A stretch of DNA of 64,000 nt from NCBI GenBank assembly GCA_965153355.1, contig OZ231126.1, forward strand, positions 109,926,001 to 109,990,000. Direction: 5' to 3'. The notes under the pieces are model-generated. The model was not told where the DNA came from and searched no databases. It was given only the letters and a program-made list of their open reading frames with translations. The stretch is from Flaccisagitta enflata. Its lineage: Eukaryota > Chaetognatha > Sagittoidea > Aphragmophora. Shown here piece after piece: positions 43,817-54,952 of this stretch (position 1 is the stretch's first letter; every line of letters begins with the position of its first letter). Position numbers and translations under genes: made by a program.

Positions 43817-44019
43817 AAGACAGAAAGAAGAAAAGGGAAGAAAGAAAGAAAGACAAAAAGAAATTGAGAAAGAAAAAAAGAAAGAAGAAAAGCTAAAAGG
43901 CAGAAAGAGAGAGAGAAAGAAACAAAGAAACAAGCTAAGAGGCCGAAAGAAAGAGAGAAAGAAACTAAGAAAGAAAGAAAAAAAGAAAGAAAAAAAGAAA
44001 GAAAGAAAAAAAGAAAGAG

Positions 44020-44094
<75 letters not shown>

Positions 44095-44170
44095 AGAGAA
44101 AAGCGGAGAAAGAAAGAACAAAAACAAAAACGAGGAAAGAAAGAGCAAAAGAGTGAGAAAAAGAAAGGGA
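43817..44170. repeat. (GAAA)n purine tract
   Basis: Regular AAAGAAAG at 44020-44094, degenerate on both sides. Long minus-strand frames rich in F, L and S are artefacts. Confidence 0.92.
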
Positions 44171-44187
44171 AAAGGAAAAGGAAAGGA

Positions 44188-44840
44188 AACAAGCCCAAGA
44201 GGGCAACAGTCGCGTGCGTCTGGAAATGACAAACAAAAGAGCAAAAACATGTTGAAATGTTAAGAATGTTAAAAAATGTTAAAGAATGTTAAAAAATGTT
44301 AAAGGCTGTTAAAAATGTTAAAAAATGTTAAAAAGTGTTGAAATAATTTAGGAATATTAAACAAGCCCAAACTGGCAACGATGCGTCCAGACTGTGACTG
44401 TGTATATTGATCATGTGACACATATGGATTGATAGATGGACAAACAGACAGATGGAACGACAAGAGTAGTAATGGAGGCTCTCAAATCATGTTTGTCTCG
44501 CAGTGTAGGATCTCGTCACGGCCGAAAACGGCCGAAACCGCGGTTTTTGCATAGGCGTAACGGACCGACCAATGGACGGACGGACGGACGGACGGACCGA
44601 CCGACGGACGGACAAACCCTCTTATTGAGATGCGAGGACGCATCTAAAAAGGTAAAATTTAAAGAAATGTTAAAAATTGTTTAAAAACATAGAAAAATGT
44701 TGAAAAATGTTAAGTAATGTTAAAAAATGTTAAAACATGTTAAGAAACGTTAAAACGATCAAAAATTTAGAAATATTTGTGACGGACGGACGGACCGACC
44801 GACAGACCAAGGTGTAGAGTCGCATGCACGCGACTAAAAA
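44188..44840 (+). mobile_element. Family A element with minisatellite core and nested family B element
   Basis: 5' end AACAAGCCCAAGAGGGC (stem GCCC/GGGC), tag CAGTCGCGTGCG. The core consists of (ATGTTAAAAA)n at 44244-44345 and 44660-44760, split by the family B copy. 3' end GACGGACGG, AAGGTGTAGAG and hairpin AGTCGCATGCACGCGACT, TAAAAA. Confidence 0.7.
44360..44650 (+). mobile_element. Family B element, complete, nested
   Basis: AACAAGCCCAAACTGGC, tag GATGCGTCC, ATTGATCATGTGAC, (GGAC)n, CCTCTTATTGAG, hairpin AGATGCGAGGACGCATCT, TAAAAA. Closely parallels 10034-10347. Confidence 0.75.
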
Positions 44841-44934
44841 CATTGATAAAACTTTACATATAGCGGTACAAAAAGAAGAACAAAAGAAGCAACGATAGGA
44901 ACTCCCAGAACAATGACCAAAGAGTGAAAGAATT

Positions 44935-44935
<1 letters not shown>

Positions 44936-44993
<58 letters not shown>

Positions 44994-44995
44994 GC
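44936..44995. repeat. (GAAA)n microsatellite
   Basis: About 14 AAAG units. Confidence 0.95.
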
Positions 44996-45346
44996 AAAAA
45001 GAAAGAAAGAAAAAACAGGTTAACAATGAAAAAAGTCGCAGTGCACACGCTGTGCACATCCATGGAAAGGAAGAGACTATGAAAAAGAATTGACTCTTAT
45101 TCTCTCTCTCTCTTCACCAATCATCTCTCAAGCTCTGAAATTCTCTATTAAGCTTAATTGAAGATCAAACCAAATCATTTTTTTATTGTTGCGTATTCAG
45201 AATTCGTTGCGGGTCTCTCTGAAGGGGGACTTGACCCGCATTGGAGGCGATCTCGACTCAGGGGGGAGAGGGAAGAGGAGGAGAAGGAGGAAGAGTAGCA
45301 CTAGGAGAAACCCTTGAAAGAAAAGAACACTTTCGTACGTCACGAC
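44996..45346. other. Upstream region of the two-PTB gene
   Basis: Short CTCTCTCTCT (45102-45112) and a purine-rich GAGGAGGAGAAGGAGG stretch at 45265-45295. No TATA-like or other promoter element could be fixed. Confidence 0.4.
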
Positions 45347-46428
45347 ATGACGTCACGTGACGAAACGCCGTCATGCGATCACATGATCACGACGACCCAG
45401 ATGGATGCATCGTCAACGGACGCTGCGACGATGACAACGACAGCGACGACGACAACGACGAAAACACCTTTTGATGGAGATGGACTGAGTTTCAAGGGTA
45501 AATTGGTAGGATCGATGAGAGTGGAAGATTGGACTGAATCCACGTGTCAACGCGCCATGGAACAACTCGTCTCGACGACATCTTCCACTTCCTCCTCCTC
45601 CACATCATCGTCAACGTCGACCGCATCTTCCATGAAGTCGATGATGGCGTCTTTCTCTTCGCGAGGAGGAAGCGGAGGCAAAGGAGGAGGAGGAAGAGGA
45701 GGAAAGAAGCAACAAGTGATCGTCCGTCTCTCCACGGGGGACGGACTCGAGTTGTACGAAGAGACTAAAAACAAACAAAAGACAAATATGACAACGACGA
45801 CGAAAAAAAATCTTCCTCCTCTAATTCGCGGTTTTCAAATCCGCGATTTGCCGTTTATCTGTCAATCGAAAGACGATGAAAGAATTTTCTGTTTTGTCGC
45901 GATAAATACTTATCCTGATTTACAAGAGGGAGGAGGAGGAGGAGGAGTGGGAGAGGATGGTAGTGGTGCTGGTGGAAGTGGTAGGAGTGGTGATGATGGA
46001 GGAATTGATAATGGTGGTGGCGGTGAAAAAGGAGTAAGAAAAAGAGGAAATGAAGCCGATAAGTTCGACTACAACAACGATGAAAACAACAACAACAACA
46101 ATAACCACGATGACAACGATAATGATCACGACGGAATGGGGAGTAGTAAGAAAAATGACGGCGGTGTCATTGACGAAGACGACGGTGACAAAAAAGACGA
46201 GGGTGACGATGACGACGACGACGTTTTTGACGACGAAGTCGACGACGATGATGATCAAAGAAGGACTAAAAACGGGGGACAATCAAATGAAGATTGCGAC
46301 CAAACATGCGACAAAAACAAAAAAGAATTCATTTTATATGCTTTGAAAATGGAGAGAGGGTCTTCTTTCCTCGTCCGCTCCATCAGAGACTTGATCGGGG
46401 TTATGGTGCAACGTCGACCTACTAGACG

Positions 46429-46459
<31 letters not shown>

Positions 46460-46879
46460 AATAGCGTCGAGAGCAACAGCGTCATAACGCCAAGTGACAA
46501 TAATAATGAGGAGATTGTGTCCGATGTTGATAGTATCGCTAAGACCCATCCAGAAACAGCGTATATAACAACAGCAACAACAACATCACAAGCGTCAACA
46601 ACAACAACATCAGAAGCGTCAACAACAGCTACAGCAAACGGCGAACCGAAGCGGCCTCCGAGGAAAACGTCAAAATCGAGTAAAAAAGAATCCACTTCGG
46701 AAATAATAAAAAGAGAATACTGCGAGTCCACTTCCTATGAAATTTTCACGACGCCACCGACGTCGCCTCCCATCAATGACGCCGTCAACGACGCCGGCAA
46801 TCCCGCTCTCCATCCCGGCGGCAATACCGCTGATTCTTCCTACGCCGCCACTAACAAAGCCGTGATACCTTCGATCTCT
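45347..46879 (+). CDS. Two-PTB gene exon A (PTB1)
   Basis: First in-frame ATG is 45347 (MTSRDETPSC); a TTG further up is not taken. 511 codons: Thr-rich N-terminus, PTB1 from about residue 45, a Ser/Thr and Gly-rich insertion, then a very large Gly/Asp/Asn insertion (about residues 195-325) between the FCFVAINTY strand and the EFILYALKM strand, then the C-terminal helix, a (CAG/CAA) Gln run of ten, and Thr/Ala/Ser-rich sequence. Donor TCT|GTAAGA at 46880. The frame staying open for 29 codons after the donor is intronic. Confidence 0.8.
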
Positions 46880-49800
46880 GTAAGACTCACGTTCTCGGAT
46901 TGGACATGTTTAGTATTGAATCTATCGCGTTATCATCTTTTATCATGGTCGTGCATATTAACATGACGCTTCGACCTATCTTCTCGATCTTCAAGCCCAG
47001 ACATCTCATTCAAGTTCATCAACAATCTTCTCTCAACCCAAAGCTGGATTGGCATCAGTCTCTCACTGGCACACTCCCCGCAATTTGCCTTCTGGTGGAT
47101 GGAGAAACATGAGGGACACCTCTCTCTTTGATGATGACTCCTCTCTGCCTGGCTGTGACACTTCTCTCTCATTCAGCAATTGCACCTCTTCATGGGACTC
47201 GTTGTCTGACGATACTCATCTGGATGCCGACGTCTCTTCTACTGGAAGCTCTAAAAGAGATGATTCATCTCATCCAGATGCTGCTCTATCTCCTTGGGAT
47301 TCGAAAGGAGAGTCATCCAACAACTGCTCTCGTGGGAATGCTTGCTCCTCTCTGAGAGACCTGTCTTGGAGTCAATCAAGAAACACATGGCATTTGGATG
47401 CTGAGGCTGCCTCATCTGGTTCCAACGCTTCATCTCCCATGGGCTCTTCACTAGTTCTCCAAATCGCTCTGGTCATTACCTGCCAAACCTGGAAGAAAGT
47501 GCGATAGATTCTTCCTCTCCCATGTTATCAAAGCCACCTCATTCTTCTAATCTCACCATGGGAACTACCTCATGTGCCACCTTTACTGAGGTTGAGGAGG
47601 GTCTTGATCAAACACTGGCCTCAGATCCGGCTGAGGCTGGCCTGACCTTGCAGCAGAATGTTGGTCGCCGAATGATTGATGTGATTCTTCATGAGGATTA
47701 TGAATATCGTCGGTCCTGCTCATCCGTTGGAGGTAGGCATGATCAAAAATGGGTTTGTCGCTATGCCAGCCGTTTTAAATGCAAGGGCACCCTCCGAATC
47801 ATTGTTCAGGACCTAGAAGATTTCATGAATGGTGCATCTATTAGACACAAACGTGAGCACAATCATGATCCCTTCTCATTTGATGCCGACGACTCAGACA
47901 AATACAACCTGGAGAACTACTCAACCGATGATGTCAGCACAATTTTTGAACGGATGGTGGCTACCAAGAGGATTGTCGGAAACAAATCTTGGCGCCTCTA
48001 ACTCCAAGCTGTGTCTCTCTCCAGGGGCACCCTACGTCATTGAGCTTTTCCATCAAGGGCCTCATTTCTGGATCATTGGATTCCACATATGCTTTTATTT
48101 CTGTAATATCAGACACAGCTGATATTTCTTTGGTTTTACCACAATTCTCACTCACACCTGATGGTATGTATATGCACCAAGAACTACTCTGTAGCTTAAA
48201 GAAATTTCGACATTAACCTGCACAAATTTGGCGCCTATCTAGTTTCACCTCTACATCGTTTGCTATAAAGACGGATCTTTATTCAGTGAGTTCTTCGCCT
48301 CACCTATTTCATTCTTTAACTACATTTAGATTTTCCCTCTCCAATCTTCAAACTGAGGCGCAGTTTTTTCTCGCGGCCCCCCATCGCTGGCGCATGGATG
48401 CATTACTACTATTGTCAACAGATGGAGAATCAATGTTTGCGGGAGCGCCTGAATAGATTCTATGGCCAAGAATCGACCTTTGGATGCATGAACGAATGTT
48501 TGGATCTCACCATCCTGCTTCAGCAAAGAAGTTCTGCACAGCCAGTAATCGAATCATTCTGGAAATCGCCGGTATTCTGGAATAACTCTATTGGGACTGA
48601 ATTTTTGGAAGAGGAAAAATGTCAGTAATATCTCAACTCTCAAGGCGCGGCTTTATGGGCGAACGATGACATGTATAATAGTAGCTAAGACTTCACACCG
48701 GTAGTCTTAGTAGTAGGCACTCTCTTGCAACCTGAAACAAAGAAAACAAACATGAGCTATCTTTTAATTGTCGAGTCTCTCTACAAGCAATCCCTCCAGA
48801 ATGTAAAACAACGTATTTCAAGCGTTTTTCTCCTTCAACGCTCTCTCTGCTTATGCTGCTGAGTCCCCTCTCAGCCGTAATGCTATGAGTGCTGGGGGGA
48901 AACATTGGAGAATTGGTGATGCATCTGCAACTCCTTTTCATCGCGCTTCTCCTTTTCATCGCCCTTATCCTTTTCATCGCCATTCTCCTTTTCATCGCCA
49001 TGCTCCTTTTCATCGCTATTCTCTCTCACCGCTCGCCTACTCAACAAAAAACAAAGAATATCAGGATCAAGAAAGAAGACCCCAAAACCAAACAAGATAC
49101 GACAAATCTACTAATTATCAAGTTTTTCTTCTAATGGATCGGCCACACCCAAATCGCTCGTCAATTCACAAGTCCTACAAATTCGATCCTTTTCCACATG
49201 CTCTGTCTGCTTATGTTGCTGAGTCTCCTCTCGGCAGCCAGGCTATGAGTGCCCTAAGGGGGGTCTGTGTGACCCTAAGGGATGAAATATTTGATATGCT
49301 CTCTACTGATCGCATATGGTCGGGACGACCATCTGAAAAGGATGGAACCCCCTCTTGGTTCACTCAACTCGGCGTGGACTTCGACTGGCCTCCTGGTGGG
49401 ATCCGTCTTCCTTGTGGCGTCGCTTAACAAATGCTTTTCTGCATCCTATGCTGAGACACGGCTCAGCATAGGAGTTGTCCGTTATTGTCACTTCTGTTAG
49501 TAATTGTCAGTTTTGTCACTAATTGTCAGTGATTGTCAGTCATGTTGGTCACTATGGGTGATGGCACCTCTTCATCCTATCCTTCGCGAGAAGCTTCTGG
49601 AAGACCTAAAGACCCGGTGAATCAAACCAAGAACAATTCAATCAACTACTACAACAACAACAGACGCCTCAAAGGACAAAGCGCTGCAAAGGACAAAGAA
49701 GCTGCAGTATCATCAGGCTCACTGGGAGCCCACAGGAGTTTTTCTCCAGGTGAGCCACATTTGTGGTGATTTTACTATATGTCTGAACAAGTCACCTATG

Positions 49801-52800
49801 TCTGGATGCTGCCTAAATGTCATTCTGTCTGTTCTCCCTATGTCTACGTTTGGCGCTGTCATCTGCTCTTTTGGCGACGCTTCCTACGGCGTTTCCTTTG
49901 GCGTTTCCCTTGACGATTTATTTTGGTGCCCCCATCGGCGCTCTCGTTGGCGCTCCCTTCGGCGCTTTCATTGGCGCTCCCATCGGCACTTCCATCCGCG
50001 CTTCCTTCGGCGGCGCTTCCTTCGGCGTTTCCATCGGCGCTTCCCTTAGCGCTAGTACAGGTGTTCCACACGCGCTTCCGCTAGTCCTCCCGCTGGCCCT
50101 TTCCTCCTAGCGAGTATTGGCGGTACATCCCCACCGCCGATTGTCATTTGTTGTGGAACCTTTCGGCACCTTCTTCCAGTTGCCGATTCATTGTCGAATT
50201 GCCGCTGACTCATGCGGCACACATTTCCTTGCCCCCCCCCTTTTTCATCGGCTCTTAGTCGAGCTCAAACATTGCGGAATGACTGATATCTCATCCTTTT
50301 CTCCAGATCTTTAACTCGTCGCTCTTCTTACAAAGAGAAACTGTCGTGATGATGTGTTAGATGAAAAGGAAAAAAAAACGTAAGGCTAGTCTATTATCTT
50401 TACGGGCATTATTTTTCTTCTGGTATCCTAGATGTATGATCAATATCCTCGAGTCCTCATTTTACGCGGTTCCCTTTTTATGCCGTCATGTCACCCTTTA
50501 CATAGCTACAGAATATATCTGCCAAGAAGTTGGTTTAGTGATTAGTATCCAATTGAACCTTTCTCCGTTTGTGCGAAGTTGATGCCATGATACACCGGTC
50601 ATGGGCATGAGTGTTTACAATGTTTACAGGCTTTCACAACAGAGTCACTGTTTAGCATTAACTATCAATTCTCGATTTTCTTTTATCAAGGTTACGTTTC
50701 TGATCAAGTATATTTACTATTCAGATGGTTGTGATACGTTCCAACGTCACTGTTCCTATCGTTTGATTAAACTTAAGTAGCCACGCCGGCAATCCCGCTC
50801 TCCATCCCGGCGGCAATACCGCTGATTCTTCCTACGCCGCCACTAACAAAGCCGTGATACCTTCGATCGCTGTAAGACTCACGTTCTCGGATTGGACATG
50901 TTTAGTATTGAATCTATCGCGTTATCATCTTTTATCATGGTCGTGCATATTAACATTACGCTTCGACCTATCTTCTCGATCTTCAAGCCCAGCATTACTT
51001 ATGGTTACATGCCTGTGAATAATCACTATCGTTCTCTTACTATTCACAGGCCATTCAGTAAGTGTTGCACGCGTCTCGGGTTTAGTTAATAGTAATGATC
51101 TAGTCTTCTTCTCCAATGATAACTCCGCGTGGCTACTGTATCTACTACTACCTCTATCTCCACCGTTCATCTTCTACATTACTATGAGTCAACCAATCGT
51201 TTGCAACTTAATCTCTCATCTAGATAGTTATGTATGAAGATTCCATTCATGAGACTCCGCTCATGAATGATGATGGATGGACCCTAACCACTGAACTTAT
51301 TCACTAGGTGAGCTCTTACATCTCTTCCGCCTACTCAGTACTCGGCGCACTCGACGAGACGCCGTCCACCGCCGACAAAAGCAACGCCGGTGACGCCGGT
51401 TTCGACCGCGGTCGGCACCGAGAACTGTCCAACGTGGACGAAGAAGGTTTTGAAGCGAATGACGACGTCGACAACGTTTTTTCAACTAATCTCGAGTCGA
51501 ATCCGTCGTGTTGCAAATCCTCCGAGCGGCCGGCGTCCATTTTTATTTCCGGCGCGACGACACTTCCTCTAACACAGACGCTGAAGACGCTGACGTCGCC
51601 GATAGTGAAGATACCAACGCCGTCGATGATCATGATTCCGATTCTGTCACCCCCATCAACAAACACGAAGCCGATTCTCTTACCCCTATCCTGTCCACCC
51701 CTAAAAAAACCTCCTCGTCTCTTCCTCGTTTTGGGACTCCATTTTCATCGAAAAAAGCCTCAACTTCTTCCGCGTCTTCGTCGACGGCGTCCACATCCGC
51801 CAGTAGTTCGTCGATTGCTGCATCTGCAGCAGCCCCCCACAGTGCGTCGACCGCATCTTCAGCCACGCCAACGACGCCATTGACCGTCGCTCCAACGACA
51901 TCATCGACAACGGCGTCTTCATCCAAGACTATCTCTGCCACGACGTCATTAAAACCGGAAGTGATCATCGTAGCGAAGAAATTGGGGCCGCCGCCGAAGT
52001 TAAAAGGCGATGGAAGCGTGGAAGACGATCTCTTGCTTTACACTTACGGCCTCGAATTCAAGGCCAAGATGTTGGGAATCCGGCCAATTGACGCCGCCTT
52101 TGACGGAGGCAGCGGCAGCGGCAACAGCTGCAGCGGCGGCGGCGACAAAATGGCGGTGAGCGAAGATTGTCTGGCGGCGCTCAAGGCGAATCTAGCGGCG
52201 TCGAAAGGGCGCCATAAGCAACGCGTCGTCGTCGACGTGAGTCTAAACGGCATCGTCGTCATGGAGGAGAAAAGCCGCAAGTTGCTGCGTCGACACGCCA
52301 TCACCGACGTCGTTTTCATCGCCCTCGACGTTGCCGACGCCAGGAATTGCGGCTTCATCGCGAAAAACGACGCCGGATACGCCGGCGGAAGTGACGCCGC
52401 GGCTCCGACCGTCTTTGTCGGACTTCGCGCCGCCGACAAATCGGCGAAAGACAAATCGGCGAAAGACATTTTTACCGCGTTGCAAGTTGTTGTTGGCCTC
52501 GCCTGCGAATTTGCGATGCAAAAGCAACAAGAGCGAAGAGTGTCTGCTACAGCCTGTAGTACAGGCAGTGTGCCGGTTAACTCCAAATTACAAGAGGATG
52601 CGATAGTGAAGGAAGAAGAGGCAAACGCGAAACGTGTTGACAACCAGGATACTGTCGTCAGGAATGCATTAGAAGAAGAGACGGACGCCGGAATCGACTC
52701 GGACGTCGACGACGCCGCGACTCTGGAGGAAATCGACGAGATGCTGCGTCGATTGGAATCGTTGGACGCGCGCGGCGCCGCCGTCTGCTTGGCGCTAAAC

Positions 52801-53211
52801 AATTTCCACGAGGATCTGAGGACGATGAGTTCGACTTCGAGGGAAGAAATGACGGAAGAATTGCTCAAAGACGCCGAAGATGCGATGAGAAGCGGCCGGA
52901 AGGAGGAAGATGAGGAGGAGGCGAAGAGAATGATCGAGATGCTGCAAGCCGGAGCTTCGCTGAGGATGGGAATGAGCCAGCGATTGGTGGAGACGGATGA
53001 AGGAGTCGGCGTGGATGAGGGGGAAGAGGAGGCAGAGGAAGAGGGGGAAGAAAAAAAGCAGGATATGAAAACGAAAGGTCCAGAAGTTGATGAGAATGTG
53101 ACCTCAGTGAAAGAATTGAGTGGATTGGGTAAACAAATGGGCAAAAAGATGCCGGATGATAACTCGTTGGAGATGGTGCATGAACTGCATGATGACCTGA
53201 TTTCCGCTTGA
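45347..53211 (+). CDS. Protein with two PTB/PID domains (second Disabled-like)
   Basis: Predicted cytoplasmic adaptor. PTB domains bind NPxY-type tails and, in the Dab group, phosphoinositides. Exon A (45347-46879) and exon B (51308-53211) join in phase 0 across GTAAGA...TTCACTAG. PTB1: GDGLSFKGKLVGSMRV, QQVIVRLSTGDGLELYE, FQIRDLPFICQSKDD, FCFVAINTY, then after a low-complexity insert EFILYALKMERGSS and FLVRSIRDLIGVMVQ. PTB2: GLEFKAKMLGIRPID, KGRHKQRVVVDVSLNGIVVM, EEKSRKLLRRHAITDVVFIA, LDVADARNCGFI and a C-terminal helix ending EFAMQKQQ; spacing and the KG.HKQ, GI, D..D.R..G.I motifs fit Dab PTB domains. The rest is Ser/Thr/Ala- or Glu/Asp-rich. Exon B needs one frame correction near 51540. 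No gene symbol is assigned. Confidence 0.8.
46791..47000. repeat. 210-bp direct repeat, left copy (exon A end plus intron start)
   Basis: From ACGCCGGCAATCCC to TTCAAGCCCAG. Identical to 50783-50992 except two positions (exon TCT versus GCT just before the donor, and ACATGACGC versus ACATTACGC). Includes about 89 bp of coding sequence and the splice donor. Confidence 0.95.
47049..48001 (+). pseudogene. FLYWCH-type zinc-finger ORF in two frames
   Basis: Frame 1 (47049-about 47450) gives a Ser/Asp-rich segment (DTSLFDDDSSLPGCDTSLSF, HLDAEAASSGSNASSP). Similar Ser-rich coding continues in another frame (SPNRSGHYLPNLEES, then ATG 47522) to stop 48001. The second part contains RRMIDVILHEDYEYRRSC, WVCRYASRFKCKGTLRI and HKREHNHDP, matching the W-x-C...C...H-x-H ligand pattern of FLYWCH zinc fingers, which occur in Mutator-like transposases and in derived host proteins. 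The protein stops soon after (NKSWRL), without a transposase catalytic domain. One frame change is required. Confidence 0.6.
48360..49430 (+). other. ORF fragments in the insertion, unassigned
   Basis: Frames 48398-48628 (MHYYYCQQMENQCLRERLNR...) and 48885-49427 (ending FTQLGVDFDWPPGGIRLP) show no recognised domain. A segment is present twice in degenerate form: NALSAYAAESPL (about 48835) and HALSAYVAESPL (about 49200), each followed by AMSA, indicating an internal duplication of about 365 bp. Confidence 0.4.
48937..49022. repeat. 18-bp minisatellite (CTCCTTTTCATCGCCATT)n
   Basis: Five units with variation in the last bases; codes FHRHSP on one strand and AMKRRM on the other. Confidence 0.85.
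49865..50050. repeat. GGCGCTTCC / TTCGGCGCT-type repeat
   Basis: About fifteen imperfect 12-15-bp units around GGCGCTYYC(A/C)TYGGCG. Yields a GAPIGALVGAPFGAFIGAP-like frame not taken as a gene. Confidence 0.7.
50783..50992. repeat. 210-bp direct repeat, right copy
   Basis: Carries a second copy of the exon A end and its GTAAGA donor (50872). TTAAACTTAAGTAG lies immediately before it and has acceptor-like form. Confidence 0.95.
50993..51307. other. Original intron sequence of the two-PTB gene
   Basis: Contains two inverted CCTGTGAATA / TATTCACAGG motifs (about 51011 and 51043) and ends in TTATTCACTAG, the exon B acceptor. Confidence 0.6.
51308..53211 (+). CDS. Two-PTB gene exon B (PTB2 and acidic tail)
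   Basis: First frame: VSSYISSAYSVLGALDETPS, DAGFDRGRHRELSNVDEEGF, acidic, to about 51540. From about 51541 the coding character moves to another frame (RRDDTSSNTDAEDADVADSE), continues through a Ser/Thr/Ala-rich linker, PTB2 (about 52000-52540), EIDEMLRRLESLDARGA and Glu-rich helices, and ends at TGA 53209-53211. GC-rich codons contrast with AT-rich flanks. The frame change coincides with a T5 run (CCATTTTTATTTCC), a likely one-base loss. Confidence 0.8.
51535..51552 (+). other. Apparent frameshift at a T run in exon B
   Basis: Upstream frame gives ERPASIFIS then loses acidic character; downstream frame gains YFRRDDTSSNTDAED. One missing base at the T5 run would join them. Confidence 0.65.
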
Positions 53212-53740
53212 TAACCTCTGATCAACATATAAAAGAAAAAAATTTGTTTTTGCACTTTAATACCAAATCAATCTTGCATCCATTATGTTATTCAATCACC
53301 GCTGTTGCGTTTTGAACATGTATGAACATTCAAAGATATAATTCAAAGCTCTTAGGGTCGACCTTAACTTATGACAAAAAACTTCACTAAAAAAACTCAT
53401 CGCTAATCGAATCAAGAAATTAGAAGGTTATCGAATTATCCGTTTATCGATTCTTTTTTTGGTCATCAATTTTATTCGATTTTCTATAATTGGATTTAAT
53501 CATTTCAATAAGAGAGAGATGGCTTTGCCGTGTGACCGCGTTCCGCGTTCTTCTATTGCGTTGATTTTCCTTATTTCATTTTTTATTATTATAAAATCTG
53601 AGTGATTTACAATTTCCTCCTTTCTATCGAGTAAGCACAGATGTGTAGGAAAAACCACAAATAATGAGGAACTTCGTATCCAAGTCATATAGAGCATAGT
53701 TTTCTTTCTTTCTGTCTTTTTTTTTTTCATTCTTTTTTTC

Positions 53741-53744
<4 letters not shown>
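53212..53744. other. 3' flank of the two-PTB gene
   Basis: AT-rich; no AATAAA close to the stop. No gene seen. Confidence 0.5.

Positions 53745-53826
<82 letters not shown>
53745..53826. repeat. (CTTT)n microsatellite
   Basis: About twenty TTTC units. Confidence 0.95.
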
Positions 53827-53944
53827 CTTTGTCTCTTTCTCTTTCTCGTCCATTTCACATCACATACATTTCCCTCTTTTTTTCCCCAGTCATCATAGAT
53901 GTTGGGAAAATCAGAAAAAATAAGGAACTTTGTTTCAAAGTAAT

Positions 53945-54205
53945 TGGAAAAAAGTCGAATAAACGTAATTCGACTTTTTAACCGTAAGGGAGAAATTAAG
54001 TTTTCCATTTTTTGTTTTAAGGAATTTTAACAAGTTAGGCAGTTTTGGGGTTGGGAGTACACATTTTTTGACATTCACAGTTCTCTTTCAAATGATGCCA
54101 ACCAGAAGTCTATACGATTGTTAATTTTGGCGTTATAAATTTTTGATTCTTTTTTTTATTTTTTTGTATTTTTGCAAAAGTTGATATTTTTCATTGATCC
54201 TATTT
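53945..54205 (+). repeat. Family D dispersed repeat, copy 1
   Basis: Starts with the hairpin AAAAAAGTCGAAT / ATTCGACTTTTT, then GGGAGAAATTAAGTTTTCC, CTCTTTCAAATGATGCC, GGCGTTATAAATTTTTGATT and TTGATCC. The order matches 58397-58680 and 63735-64000. Confidence 0.6.
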
Positions 54206-54291
54206 TTCAGCCATATGTAACAATAGGGAATAGTTTAGATGTTACGCAAATTGACTTCAAGTCTTATGACGCTAGCTTTGATATCTTAATT

Positions 54292-54294
<3 letters not shown>

Positions 54295-54351
<57 letters not shown>

Positions 54352-54460
54352 ACACACACACATTTGCGTACGCACGCATGCTCGCACACACTTTCAGCAC
54401 ACACAGACACAGACACACACAGACACACACACAGACACACACACACACACACACACACAG
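54295..54460. repeat. (GA)n then (CA)n / (GACACA)n microsatellite
   Basis: About 27 GA units run directly into CA-rich repeats with (CAGACA) variants. Confidence 0.95.
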
Positions 54461-54625
54461 GTTTTTATAAGTGGCGTTACTTAGAATTTAGCACTTTTCT
54501 CATAAGTCATATTCTATCAAAATTTTGTTATTTCTCATAATTCAGATTGTCTGTCTTTTTATCTTTTTCTCATAACTCAGATTTTCCTCTAAATTCAGTG
54601 TTTTTGTTGCTTTTTGTCTCTCTTT

Positions 54626-54729
<104 letters not shown>

Positions 54730-54952
54730 ACACTCTCAATTTGTTTAAAAATGGCGGGCAAAACAAGATTGCGTCATCCTTATTCAAAATATCTCTTCAA
54801 AAACATAAGAAGATAATTTGGGCAGTTATTGTTGTTCACAAGATACATACAAAGAATCTTATGGATCAAATTGATGGCGAAGGTCACTGGGGCATTTGTA
54901 CTAGAGCTGTGAGCTTAAAATGCCCAAAAAATTGAAAAAGCAAAAAGGGCAC

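Larger units (their letters stand above)
47001..50782. mobile_element. 3.78-kb insertion in the two-PTB gene intron
   Basis: The sequence lies between the two 210-bp copies. The left flank of the left copy and the right flank of the right copy are continuous with the gene, so this block and one copy are extra. It has a FLYWCH-type ORF, low-complexity repeats and other frames of unclear status. No terminal inverted repeat, LTR or short TSD was found. Whether it is a transposon, a templated duplication or a haplotype-assembly artefact is open. Confidence 0.6.

Noticed and set aside
46880-46966. Exon A continuing to the stop at 46966 (VRLTFSDWTCLVLNL)
   Set aside because: A strong GTAAGA donor lies before it and the phase fits exon B at 51308; the downstream coding composition also drops to intron-like.
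49750-50110. GAPIGALVGAPFGAF-type membrane protein
   Set aside because: Both overlapping frames are open because of a 12-15-bp GC-rich repeat; low complexity throughout.
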